Virus record (IMG/VR): IMGVR_UViG_3300042558_001321
Location: 1-24,431 of that record
Direction: 5' to 3' (one strand)
DNA length: 24,431 bases
DNA from: a virus
The notes below the pieces were generated by a model, which was given only the letters and a program-made list of their open reading frames with translations, did no database searches and was not told where the DNA came from. The first letter of the stretch is position 1. The number at the start of each line of letters is the position of its first letter. Below are positions 16,356 through 24,096 of the stretch, one piece after another. Both the position numbers and the translations under genes were made by a program.

Positions 16356-17039
16356 ATGGCAAAGGAATTTAATAAAAAGTTTATGCATCCAACGCGTAGA
16401 AAGTTGGTGGATATGGTATTGACCGGTGGTGATTATCAAAAAGAAGCATTTGTATCATTTGCTGGAGCTGATAAAGAGATAATAAAACGTAAGGTTGGTG
16501 AAAAATGGACAGATGAAAATGGTAGGTCTTGGGAACAAACCGAAGGTGGTAGAATAGAATTTTCGGAATTGGGTGATATAATGGCCGAAACAAGAGCTTA
16601 TTTAGATAAGTTGAATCGATGCAAATCGGATAATTGCAAAACAATCAAAATAGGTAGAGTTGATAAAAAATTAATATCTAAAACTGGATATTGTTTACAT
16701 TGTCTTACATTAAGAGAAGCTCAAATTAAAGTAGATGGGTTATGGGAATCGTATGAAGATTATAAAATATATTCTAATATGATTGCTCATGGTAATGATA
16801 TAGTAGCTCAGTTCAAACAAGCATACAACGATGCTAAACAAACATACGAAGTAATTCAAGAAGATGGTAAGATTGAAACTTGGAGTATGGAGAGAGATGT
16901 AGAAGAACTTAAAGCAGAAATCCTTTTGGAGATTGTTAAGTTTGAAGGTGAGATTGAACAAGCTACTAAATTAAGAAATGAGGCTTACGATAAATTAAAA
17001 GATAAAAATTACGATTTAGTAAGACCCCTTAACGATTAA
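16356..17039 (+). CDS. Zinc-ribbon protein before terminase (candidate small terminase)
   Basis: A 227-residue protein of unknown family. Residues 50-65 contain a WTDENGRSWEQTEGG loop. Cys89, Cys94, Cys113 and Cys116 (C-x4-C then C-x2-C) form a probable zinc ribbon. Residues 120-220 are helical and charged, with a likely coiled coil at 175-215. Only one base separates its stop from the terminase ATG, so the two are surely co-transcribed and probably translationally linked. In T4-type genomes the small terminase subunit (gp16) sits here, and a DNA-binding or regulatory partner of terminase is the simplest guess. No helix-turn-helix was recognised and typical gp16 has no zinc ribbon, so the role is unproven. 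Confidence 0.55.
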   Translation: MAKEFNKKFMHPTRRKLVDMVLTGGDYQKEAFVSFAGADKEIIKRKVGEKWTDENGRSWEQTEGGRIEFSELGDIMAETRAYLDKLNRCKSDNCKTIKIGRVDKKLISKTGYCLHCLTLREAQIKVDGLWESYEDYKIYSNMIAHGNDIVAQFKQAYNDAKQTYEVIQEDGKIETWSMERDVEELKAEILLEIVKFEGEIEQATKLRNEAYDKLKDKNYDLVRPLND

Positions 17040-17040
17040 T

Positions 17041-18636
17041 ATGAGTACTGGTATAACACAAAAGAAATCCCTAAAGGATATTATTGCAGAAGAATACAAA
17101 AAGTGTGCGGTAGACCCGATTCACTTTATGAAAAAGTATTGTATGATTCAGCATCCGGTTAGAGGTAAAATACCTTTCCACCTATTCCCATTTCAGGAAA
17201 AGACCCTAACACAATTCGCAGGTAATAGATTTAATATAGTATTAAAATCACGTCAAACTGGTATCTCAACCTTATCGGCTGGATATGCACTTTGGAAAAT
17301 GATATTCAATTCGGATTTTAACGTATTGGTTATTGCAACAAAGCAAGATGTTGCAAAGAACTTAGTAACAAAGGTAAGAGTGATGCATGAATTGCTTCCT
17401 AGCTGGCTTAAGAACGGGTCTATGGAAGATAACAAACTTTCCCTTCGTTTAACAAATGGTTCTCAAATTAAGGCTATTGCTTCCTCTCCTGATGCAGGAC
17501 GTTCTGAAGCCCTATCACTTCTAATATTTGATGAGGCCGCTTTCATTGATGATATCGATGATATATGGGTAGCTGCACAATCAACACTATCTACGGGTGG
17601 TAGTTGTATTGCATTATCTACTCCAAATGGTGTGGGTAATTGGTTTCATCAAACTTGGTTAGGAGCTGAGGAAAGTAGAAACCCATTCAACACAATCAGA
17701 TTACATTGGACAGTTCATCCTGAAAGAGACCAAACATGGAGAGACCAGCAACAAGAATTGTTGGGTGCAAAAAAAGCAGCTCAAGAATGTGATTGTGATT
17801 TTGTATCTTCAGGTGAAACGGTTGTTGATCCTGAACTTCTTATGTTTTATAAAGAAACATATTGCCAAGAACCATTAGAAAAGACTGGATTCGATGGTAA
17901 CCTTTGGAGATGGGAATATCCTAATGCAAATAGTTCATATATGGTTGTGGCGGACGTTGCTAGAGGTGATGGTGCCGATTACTCAACGGCTCAAATAATA
18001 GATATACAAACAGCTACACAAGTTGCAGAATATAAAGGAAAAATTGATACTAAAGATTTTGGTAATTTTTTAGTAAATCTATCAACTGAATATAATGAAG
18101 CATTACTTGTTATTGAAAACGCAAATATTGGCTGGGCTGCAATTCAACAATGTATAGATAGACAATATAAAAATCTATTTTATATGAGTAAAGATTTGAA
18201 ATATGTAGATGTTGAACAGCAATTACGAAATAAATACAGAGCTGAAGAAAGGGGTATGGTAGCTGGATTCTCAACTACATCAAAGACTAGACCACTAATT
18301 ATATCTAAATTAGATGAATATTTTAGAGAAAAAGCAATTATAATTCGTTCTAATCGTTTGATAGATGAACTATTTACATTTATTTATATGAATGGTAGAG
18401 CCGAAGCTATGAAGGGTTATAATGATGACTTGGTTATGTCGTTATCAATAGCTTTATGGGTTAGAGACACGGCACTTCGTTTAAGACAAGAGGGTATTGA
18501 TTTAACAAAACGAACTTTGGGAGGTATATCATCTAATATGCAACATGTTGGTATATATGGTGGAAGTAATTCAGAGGACAACCCTTGGAAGATGAGAGTA
18601 GGTGATGGATTTGAAGATTTATCTCAATGGTTATAG
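17041..18636 (+). CDS. Terminase large subunit (gp17-like)
   Basis: A 531-residue packaging motor: an ATPase that drives DNA through the portal, and a nuclease that cuts concatemers. The ATPase domain shows a Walker A-type loop KSRQTGIST (69-77), Walker B LLIFDEAA (160-167, Glu165 catalytic) and the coupling motif STPNG (193-197). The RNase H-like nuclease shows VVADVARGDGADYS (Asp305), LLVIENANIGW (Glu359) and GYNDDLVMS (Asp462/Asp463). Layout and length match T4 gp17-type enzymes, though T4 gp17 itself is longer, about 610 residues. The P-loop lacks the Lys normally before the final Thr; Lys69 at its start may take that role, as described for lambda-type terminases. The ATG follows the previous stop by one base. 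Confidence 0.95.
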   Translation: MSTGITQKKSLKDIIAEEYKKCAVDPIHFMKKYCMIQHPVRGKIPFHLFPFQEKTLTQFAGNRFNIVLKSRQTGISTLSAGYALWKMIFNSDFNVLVIATKQDVAKNLVTKVRVMHELLPSWLKNGSMEDNKLSLRLTNGSQIKAIASSPDAGRSEALSLLIFDEAAFIDDIDDIWVAAQSTLSTGGSCIALSTPNGVGNWFHQTWLGAEESRNPFNTIRLHWTVHPERDQTWRDQQQELLGAKKAAQECDCDFVSSGETVVDPELLMFYKETYCQEPLEKTGFDGNLWRWEYPNANSSYMVVADVARGDGADYSTAQIIDIQTATQVAEYKGKIDTKDFGNFLVNLSTEYNEALLVIENANIGWAAIQQCIDRQYKNLFYMSKDLKYVDVEQQLRNKYRAEERGMVAGFSTTSKTRPLIISKLDEYFREKAIIIRSNRLIDELFTFIYMNGRAEAMKGYNDDLVMSLSIALWVRDTALRLRQEGIDLTKRTLGGISSNMQHVGIYGGSNSEDNPWKMRVGDGFEDLSQWL

Positions 18637-18653
18637 TGTTTTGATATTTTACC

Positions 18654-18663
18654 ATATTTATGT
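18654..18663 (+). promoter_or_regulatory. AT-rich upstream element (ATATTTATGT)
   Basis: This 8-of-10 match to ATATTTATAT lies in the 52-base gap after terminase, 25 bases before the next start. Together with the other copies it marks the beginning of a probable portal unit. It is a weak call on its own. Confidence 0.3.
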
Positions 18664-18688
18664 TATATAATGTCAAAATAGAAATTCT

Positions 18689-19126
18689 ATGATTAAACTT
18701 AAATCAATCCTTAATGAAGATGAATATGTAGATAATGCATACTCTAAAGGTGATACCCCAACTGATAATCCAATTGATGATTATGATGAATTGGATGTGG
18801 AGCAAGAAGATATGGATGATTTCATAAACTTCTTAAAAGGATATTCGACTCAATTAGAAGAAGCAAACTGTAATTGTGTTTATGAAGCAGAATATCAGGG
18901 TAGAGAAGTGAAGTTGGGTAAACCAATGCAAGGTGATGTTAAGAAGTTTAAGGTATATGTAAAGAATCCTAAGACTGGTAAAATCATTAAAGTAAACTTC
19001 GGACAGAAAGGAATGAAAATCAGAAAATCAAATCCTGCAGCTAGAAAATCATTTAGAGCAAGAATGAATTGTGATAATCCTGGTCCAAGAACAAAGGCAA
19101 ACTATTGGAGTTGCCGCAAATGGTAA
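18689..19126 (+). CDS. Small head-region protein with basic conserved C-terminus
   Basis: A 145-residue protein with two halves. Residues 1-50 are acidic and start MIKLKSILNEDEY, which resembles the T4 capsid-targeting peptide with a protease site after Glu10 (ILNE). Residues 68-145 are basic: VKLGKPMQGDVKKFKVYVKNP, VNFGQKGMKIRK, SFRARMNCDNPGP and a closing YWSCRKW. I recall this C-terminal pattern from small uncharacterised proteins of T4-like marine phages, but give no family name. Cys and His spacing (CNC near residue 61, then C at about 129 and 142) could bind a metal. It sits between terminase and portal, eight bases before the portal gene, so a head or portal-vertex role is likely. Confidence 0.65.
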   Translation: MIKLKSILNEDEYVDNAYSKGDTPTDNPIDDYDELDVEQEDMDDFINFLKGYSTQLEEANCNCVYEAEYQGREVKLGKPMQGDVKKFKVYVKNPKTGKIIKVNFGQKGMKIRKSNPAARKSFRARMNCDNPGPRTKANYWSCRKW

Positions 19127-19134
19127 AATAAATT

Positions 19135-20919
19135 ATGGCAGAAGAACAAAAATTAGATGACAGAAATTTCTTTGGTAGACTTAAAAAGCTATTCTCAACC
19201 AATGCAATTGTAACGGTTGATAAAGATGGTAAGAGAAAAGTTGTAGATACTGAAGACAGACAATATAGTACTAATTTTGTAAATCTTAGAGATAGATATT
19301 CTAAATTACAAAGGTCTTATTATGAGAACCAACAAGGAGCTCAATCAATGGCATATCATCAAGTTCGTAGAGAACTTTTTAGAGATTACGATGCTATGGA
19401 CCAAGACCCTATTATCGCATCGGCATTAGATATATACGCTGATGAAAGTACAACTAAAAATGAATATGGTGATGTACTTCAAATTAAATCTACAAACGAA
19501 AATGTAAGAGAACTACTTCATAATCTTTTTTATGATGTAATGAATGTTGAGTTTAATTTATGGCCTTGGGTTAGAAACTTAGTAAAATACGGAGATGCGT
19601 TTTTAGCATTAGAAATAGCAGAAGGAAAGGGTGTTATAAATATAATGCCACATTCTGTTTATAATACTGAAAGACTTGAAGGTACTGACCCTAATAATTT
19701 CAACTATGTAAAATATAAAGTTGAAATGGATAGATTGGGTAAAAAAGAATATGAAGCATATGAAATGGCTCACTTCCGTTTACTTTCAGATACAAATTTT
19801 CTTCCGTATGGTAAGGCAATGATTGAAAATGCTAGGAGAATATGGAAACAATTAACTCTTATGGAAGATGCGATGTTAATTCATCGTATTATGAGAGCTC
19901 CTGAAAAAAGAATATTCAAAATTGATATTGGTAATATACCACCTCAAGAAGTAGATAATTACATGCAAAAGATTATTAACAAAATGAAGAAAACTCCATT
20001 TGTTAATAAAGAAACTGGTGATTATAACTTAAAATACAACATACAAAACCTTACTGAAGATTTCTTCTTACCTGTACGTGGTAGTGATAGTGGTACTAAC
20101 ATAGAGAACCTACAAGGTTTAGAATATGCAGCAATTGAAGATATCGATTACTTAAAAAATAAATTATTTGCAGCACTTAGAGTTCCAAAGGCTTACTTAT
20201 CATACGATGAGAACGTTAATGGTAAAGCTACTCTAGCCGCCGAAGATGTTCGTTTTGCAAGAACTATCGAAAGAATTCAAAGAACTGTTGTTAGTGAATT
20301 AACTAAAATAGCGATTGTACACTTAGCAGCTCAGGGTATAAATGATTCGGAATTAACGAATTTTGAATTAACTCTTACAAACGCATCTACAATCTATGAG
20401 CAAGAAAAGGTAAACCTATGGAGTGAGAAGGTAAGATTAGCATCTGACCTTAAGGCACTTAATATGTTATCTACTGATTGGGCGTATCATAATGTATTCG
20501 GAATGTCACAAGATGAAGTGGATATCGAAAGAGCTAAATTAATATTAGATATTAAAGACCGTTTCCGCTACAACTCAATAGAGCAGCAAGGAGAAGACCC
20601 AGCAAATCCACCCCAACAACAAAATGTTGAGGAGGAAATAGATAAAATGAAGCAAGAGATAGTTGATGGTAAAGTTGGTAGGCCTAGAGAGGGTAATACT
20701 TATGGAAAAGATAAACATCCATATGGTAGAGACCCATTAGGAAACAAAGAAAATGAATCGGAGAGAAAGAGAGATAATAGGATTGGGACTAGTAGTCATA
20801 AAAAATTAGCAAGAGAATATATAAACGGAATATCGGCAAAAAAGAAAATTCTAAGTGAAAAAACACAGAAAATGGACCTTTTGGATGAAAATAATCTATT
20901 AGATGACATTAAAATTTAA
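19135..20919 (+). CDS. Portal protein (gp20-like)
   Basis: A 594-residue dodecameric portal subunit: the vertex channel through which terminase pumps DNA and where prohead assembly starts. T4 gp20-family features are YRELF-like VRRELFRDYDAMDQDPIIASALDIYADE near residues 80-110, WPWVRNLVKYGDAF, RIMRAPEKRIFKIDIGNIPPQEVDNYMQKI near 258-285, FFLPVRGSDSGTNIENLQG near 315, then DIDYLKNKLFAALRVPKAYL. Length is near the 520-560 residues usual for the family, with an extra charged C-terminal tail from about residue 500 that is rich in Lys, Arg, Glu and Asn. It is followed by an intergenic tandem repeat and the small head genes, the T4 order gp20 - small core proteins - protease. Confidence 0.95.
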   Translation: MAEEQKLDDRNFFGRLKKLFSTNAIVTVDKDGKRKVVDTEDRQYSTNFVNLRDRYSKLQRSYYENQQGAQSMAYHQVRRELFRDYDAMDQDPIIASALDIYADESTTKNEYGDVLQIKSTNENVRELLHNLFYDVMNVEFNLWPWVRNLVKYGDAFLALEIAEGKGVINIMPHSVYNTERLEGTDPNNFNYVKYKVEMDRLGKKEYEAYEMAHFRLLSDTNFLPYGKAMIENARRIWKQLTLMEDAMLIHRIMRAPEKRIFKIDIGNIPPQEVDNYMQKIINKMKKTPFVNKETGDYNLKYNIQNLTEDFFLPVRGSDSGTNIENLQGLEYAAIEDIDYLKNKLFAALRVPKAYLSYDENVNGKATLAAEDVRFARTIERIQRTVVSELTKIAIVHLAAQGINDSELTNFELTLTNASTIYEQEKVNLWSEKVRLASDLKALNMLSTDWAYHNVFGMSQDEVDIERAKLILDIKDRFRYNSIEQQGEDPANPPQQQNVEEEIDKMKQEIVDGKVGRPREGNTYGKDKHPYGRDPLGNKENESERKRDNRIGTSSHKKLAREYINGISAKKKILSEKTQKMDLLDENNLLDDIKI

Positions 20920-20936
20920 TAAAGATTAAAATGTTT

Positions 20937-20946
20937 ATATTTATAT
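20937..20946 (+). promoter_or_regulatory. AT-rich upstream element (ATATTTATAT)
   Basis: This is identical to the element at 13259-13268, including the following G. It lies in the 65-base gap after the portal gene, 38 bases before the next start, and is followed by a perfect 15-base tandem repeat. It is a candidate promoter for the prohead-core and protease unit. Confidence 0.4.
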
Positions 20947-20955
20947 GTGTTAGTT

Positions 20956-20985
20956 TATAGGGTAATTAAATATAGGGTAATTAAA
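20956..20985 (+). repeat. Perfect 15-base tandem repeat abutting a start codon
   Basis: TATAGGGTAATTAAA occurs twice head to tail. The final A of the second copy is the A of the ATG of the next gene. The duplication doubles the leader and its GGG-containing stretch, the only purine cluster near a start in the window. It could be a slippage product or a translation-initiation or operator element. Confidence 0.85.
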
Positions 20986-21854
20986 TGAAAAAAATTAAAC
21001 ATTCCAAGTTTAAGAACACTGGAGTGTTATTTGAGCTTTTAGTAAGACAAATAACGTTGGAAGTTCTTAATGGCGATAAAAAAGAAACCGCTAAAAACAT
21101 TGTAAAAGAGTTCTTTGCTCCTAATACAGAGTTAAATAAAGAGTTACGTCTTTATGATATATTATTAAAGGAGAAGTATAGTTCCGAAACAAAAGCGGAT
21201 AGATTGGTAGAAACAGTGTGTGATGCACATACTAAATTAAACCAATCAGTATTATCAAAGGAGAAATTTAACCTTATAAAAGAGGTTTCTGCTAAGTTTG
21301 ATATAGAACAATTCTTATCATCACCTATAACTAATTATAAAGTTTTAGCTTCTATATATAAAGTATTTGAATCTAAAAGAGAATCAAATTATGATGTTAA
21401 AGATATTTTTAATTCTAAAGTTACTTTAATTGAGAATATTACATCTAAGCCCTCACAAAAACTTCAACCAACTGAAGATAAAAAGTTGATTGAAACCTAT
21501 AAACAACAAGACAAAGACCTTAGATTACTTACCTATAAAATCCTTGTAGAAACTTTTAATAAAAAATATACAAATTTGAATGATTCTCAAAAGAATTTAT
21601 TAAAAGAGTATATTAATAATATTACTAATACTACTAAATTCAAAGATTATGTTGGAATTGAACTTCCAAAGATTGTATCTGAATTAAAATCAATTAAAAC
21701 AAAAGTACAAGACAAAGTTACTACTATTAAATTATCTGAAACTATTTCTGTTTTAGAAAAAATGAAAATGGGTAAAACTGTATCCGATTCGCAAGTTTCA
21801 TCAATTATGCTTTCATATGAGCTAATTAAAGAACTTAAATCTAAATTAAATTAA
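20985..21854 (+). CDS. Head-region protein of unknown function (helical, 289 aa)
   Basis: A 289-residue, lysine-rich, mostly helical protein. The start MKKIKHSKFKNTGVLFELLVRQITLEVL recalls a conserved opening (HKFKNTG-LFELLVRQ) that I know from uncharacterised proteins beside the portal of T4-like phages; I cannot name a family. No enzymatic motif, signal or membrane segment is visible. Its stop overlaps the next start as TAATG, and it begins the run of small genes between portal and protease, where T4 keeps gp67 and gp68. A prohead-core or head-shape role is inferred from position only. Confidence 0.65.
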   Translation: MKKIKHSKFKNTGVLFELLVRQITLEVLNGDKKETAKNIVKEFFAPNTELNKELRLYDILLKEKYSSETKADRLVETVCDAHTKLNQSVLSKEKFNLIKEVSAKFDIEQFLSSPITNYKVLASIYKVFESKRESNYDVKDIFNSKVTLIENITSKPSQKLQPTEDKKLIETYKQQDKDLRLLTYKILVETFNKKYTNLNDSQKNLLKEYINNITNTTKFKDYVGIELPKIVSELKSIKTKVQDKVTTIKLSETISVLEKMKMGKTVSDSQVSSIMLSYELIKELKSKLN

Positions 21855-22441
21855 TGGAAGCTAGATTAAAAGAAATAATCAGAGGTATAGTTAAAGAAAT
21901 CCAATCCGAAAAGGAATTGGAAGAAATGACTGGAACTGGTGCGGTTGCTGGATATGATACTCCCGCAGCATTTTCTAAACCCGGTCAAACTGCAAAGAAA
22001 AATAAAAGATTAGCTAACGTAACTGGTGGTGAAGTTGTTGATGATTTGGAAGAAGGAAAGGATTGGTTGAAAAACGATGTTCCTGCCGATTCTAAAAAAC
22101 CATTAGCAATAAAACCAACATCAATTAGCTCAGCTGATGCTGGTGGTATTGCTGATAAAAGTGGTATGATATTAGCTAAAGTTGATGATGATGCTAGCCT
22201 AAATGAAAATCGTTGGTTAGCAATTAAAAATGAAGATGGTTCTCCTAAAGCTAAAATGAGTAAAGGTATATCATCTATCAAACAACAATTGGGTGAAGTA
22301 GAGAAATTTGTTAACTGGTATTCTAAGATAAAGAATGAGAATGGAGTTAAGAGGGGAGATTACTATAAAAGAACAAATAAGAGTTTACATAAGATAAAAG
22401 AAAGGCTAATGAATCTTTCAGAAAAAATTAGAACACTATAA
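21854..22441 (+). CDS. Head-region protein with MTGTGAVAGYDTP motif
   Basis: A 195-residue protein. An amphipathic N-terminal helix (RLKEIIRGIVKEIQSE) is followed by EEMTGTGAVAGYDTPAAF at about residues 23-40, a motif I recall from virion-associated proteins of T4-like phages. The centre is low-complexity and Ser/Ala/Asp-rich. The C-terminus (130-195) is helical and basic, with WYSKIKNENGVKRGDYYKRTN. Cleavage-like sites after QSE or EIQ are plausible for the neighbouring prohead protease. It overlaps the preceding gene by one base and sits one base before the next. The probable role is prohead core or internal head protein. Confidence 0.62.
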   Translation: MEARLKEIIRGIVKEIQSEKELEEMTGTGAVAGYDTPAAFSKPGQTAKKNKRLANVTGGEVVDDLEEGKDWLKNDVPADSKKPLAIKPTSISSADAGGIADKSGMILAKVDDDASLNENRWLAIKNEDGSPKAKMSKGISSIKQQLGEVEKFVNWYSKIKNENGVKRGDYYKRTNKSLHKIKERLMNLSEKIRTL

Positions 22442-22442
22442 T

Positions 22443-22937
22443 ATGAACACATCAATTACAAAATCAAGACTAAAAGAATTAGTTAAAGAAGTAATGGTAG
22501 AAGAAAATGAATACCAAGAATTCTTTCAAAAAGCTTTAGATAAAGCAGGTAAAGATATAAATGCAATGTCAGATGAAGAAAAGAAAGCTTTCTTTAATAA
22601 AATTGATTCTGCATGGAATGGTAAAGGTGAAAAGAGTGAAGGTAATGCTTTTGGCGCCGCTGTTTCTAACGCAAAGCAAGAAGGTGACGATACATTTGAA
22701 GTTGACGGAGAGAAATACAAAACCGAAGATGTATCAACAGAATTACCAAAAGCTTCAATTCCATCAGCAGTTAAACAAAAATTGGGAATGGCTATTGATA
22801 AAATTAAAGATGCTAAACTTAGTAATACTCAAAAATTACAATTAGTAGCACAAGTGGTTGATGCATTAGGTGTAGATAAAACACAATTAGGTACAATAGC
22901 TACTAGAATCCGTAATAAAATGGAATCTAAAAAATAA
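22443..22937 (+). CDS. Small head-region protein (164 aa)
   Basis: A 164-residue acidic and basic alternating protein. The N-terminus SRLKELVKEVMVEENEYQEFF resembles that of its left neighbour: an amphipathic helix ending in Glu-rich sequence. Then DEEKKAFFNKIDSAWNGKGE (about 44-63), a low-complexity middle, and a helical C-terminus with LSNTQKLQLVAQVVDALGVDKTQLGTI. No known enzyme motif. The position immediately before the protease suggests a prohead core component, possibly digested during head maturation. This is an inference. Confidence 0.6.
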   Translation: MNTSITKSRLKELVKEVMVEENEYQEFFQKALDKAGKDINAMSDEEKKAFFNKIDSAWNGKGEKSEGNAFGAAVSNAKQEGDDTFEVDGEKYKTEDVSTELPKASIPSAVKQKLGMAIDKIKDAKLSNTQKLQLVAQVVDALGVDKTQLGTIATRIRNKMESKK

Positions 22938-22946
22938 GAATATAGA

Positions 22947-23543
22947 ATGAAATCACTCTTAATAGAAACAAACCTATTTGAAGGTAAGGTAAAAGAAGAT
23001 GAAGGTGGGAGAACCTTAGTAAAAGGAGTTCTACAAAGAGCATCTGCTGAAAACCAAAATGGTAGAGTATATCCTAGAGAAATCTTAATGAGAGAAGCTA
23101 AGAAATACGAAGTACTAATTAAAGAACGTAGAGCATTAGGTGAATTAGACCACCCTGACTCCACTGTAATTAATTTGAAGAACGTATCTCATAACGTAAG
23201 AGAAATCCATTGGGAAGGGGATGATTTGTGTGGTACAGTAGAAATTCTACCAACTCCATCTGGTAACATCTTAAAAGAATTATTAAAAGCTGGAATCCTA
23301 TTAGGTATCTCATCAAGAGGTATGGGTTCGGTAACTAATATTGGAGAAGGTAAAGTAAAGGTACAGGATGACTTTGAATTGATTGGTTGGGATTTTGTAT
23401 CCAACCCATCTACACATGGTGCATTTATGGTGCCTGTAAACGAATCTGTTAATAGAGGTTTACAACAAATAGGAACTGATGTTTGTGGTGAGTACTGCAA
23501 AGCACAGGATTTAATGAGAGAAATAATAACTGAAATAGCATAA
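22947..23543 (+). CDS. Prohead core protease (T4 gp21-like)
   Basis: A 198-residue serine protease of the T4 gp21 type, which sits inside the prohead, cuts scaffold, capsid and internal proteins, then itself. Recognisable elements are NGRVYPREIL (38-47), ALGELDHP with the probable catalytic His69, ILLGISSRGMGSV with the probable catalytic Ser122 or Ser123, and DFVSNPSTHGAF near the C-terminus. The size fits the family (T4 gp21 is 212). The N-terminus, MKSLLIETNLFEG, may be a self-cleavage site (after Glu12). It is nine bases after the preceding gene and two before the next, at the place gp21 holds in T4. Confidence 0.9.
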   Translation: MKSLLIETNLFEGKVKEDEGGRTLVKGVLQRASAENQNGRVYPREILMREAKKYEVLIKERRALGELDHPDSTVINLKNVSHNVREIHWEGDDLCGTVEILPTPSGNILKELLKAGILLGISSRGMGSVTNIGEGKVKVQDDFELIGWDFVSNPSTHGAFMVPVNESVNRGLQQIGTDVCGEYCKAQDLMREIITEIA

Positions 23544-23545
23544 TA

Positions 23546-24094
23546 ATGGCAAAGAATTTCGATATATACGATTATGTACACAACAATAAGATAACCTTAA
23601 AAGTTGATGGCAATAAAGGAACAACTGTAGCGAAAGCATACAATGATATCCGTAAAACTAATTTGAAAGAAGTAAAGATAGTTAACGGTAAGTTCAGCTT
23701 AGCTGAAAACTTAGAAGATAGAAAGTTATCTACTGAAGTTAAAAAACACTTCTTAGAAATCATTTCTACTTACAACACTTTCCAAGACCAAATGAAAAGA
23801 CAATCTGATATGACAGAGGTTGCAAATACATTAGGTGCTATTGTTGAGGCTGCAAAAGAAATGACCCTAAGAGAGAGTGGTGATTGGTTCGATAATGTAA
23901 CTGTAAAAAGAAATATGCAGGAATTGGATAAGATGGGTAAATCATTCGATAAATTCGCTATGGAAGCAAAAGCAATGGATGAGAGATTGCATTCTTTATA
24001 TGAAGATATGGGTCACATCTTAAATCGTTACTATGAGATTGCAGATATCAGTACTGATACAATGCATGAAAGATTGGGAAATAAAAAGAAATAA
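23546..24094 (+). CDS. Coiled-coil head protein (candidate scaffold)
   Basis: A 182-residue, mostly helical protein. FDIYDYVHNNKITLK opens it. Residues 95-165 contain a long heptad-like helix with ESGDWFDNVTVKRNMQELDKMGKSF, which I recall from uncharacterised structural proteins of T4-like phages, then LYEDMGHILNRYYEI. In T4 the next gene after the protease is the scaffold gp22, and this protein's place and helical nature fit a scaffold or core role, but it is shorter than gp22 (269 residues) and clear similarity was not seen. No enzymatic motif. Confidence 0.6.
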   Translation: MAKNFDIYDYVHNNKITLKVDGNKGTTVAKAYNDIRKTNLKEVKIVNGKFSLAENLEDRKLSTEVKKHFLEIISTYNTFQDQMKRQSDMTEVANTLGAIVEAAKEMTLRESGDWFDNVTVKRNMQELDKMGKSFDKFAMEAKAMDERLHSLYEDMGHILNRYYEIADISTDTMHERLGNKKK

Positions 24095-24096
24095 TT

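Noticed and set aside
22561-22845. A + strand frame within the 164-residue head gene
   Set aside because: It is a shifted-frame reading of Lys/Glu-rich codons, without its own leader or a recognisable protein.
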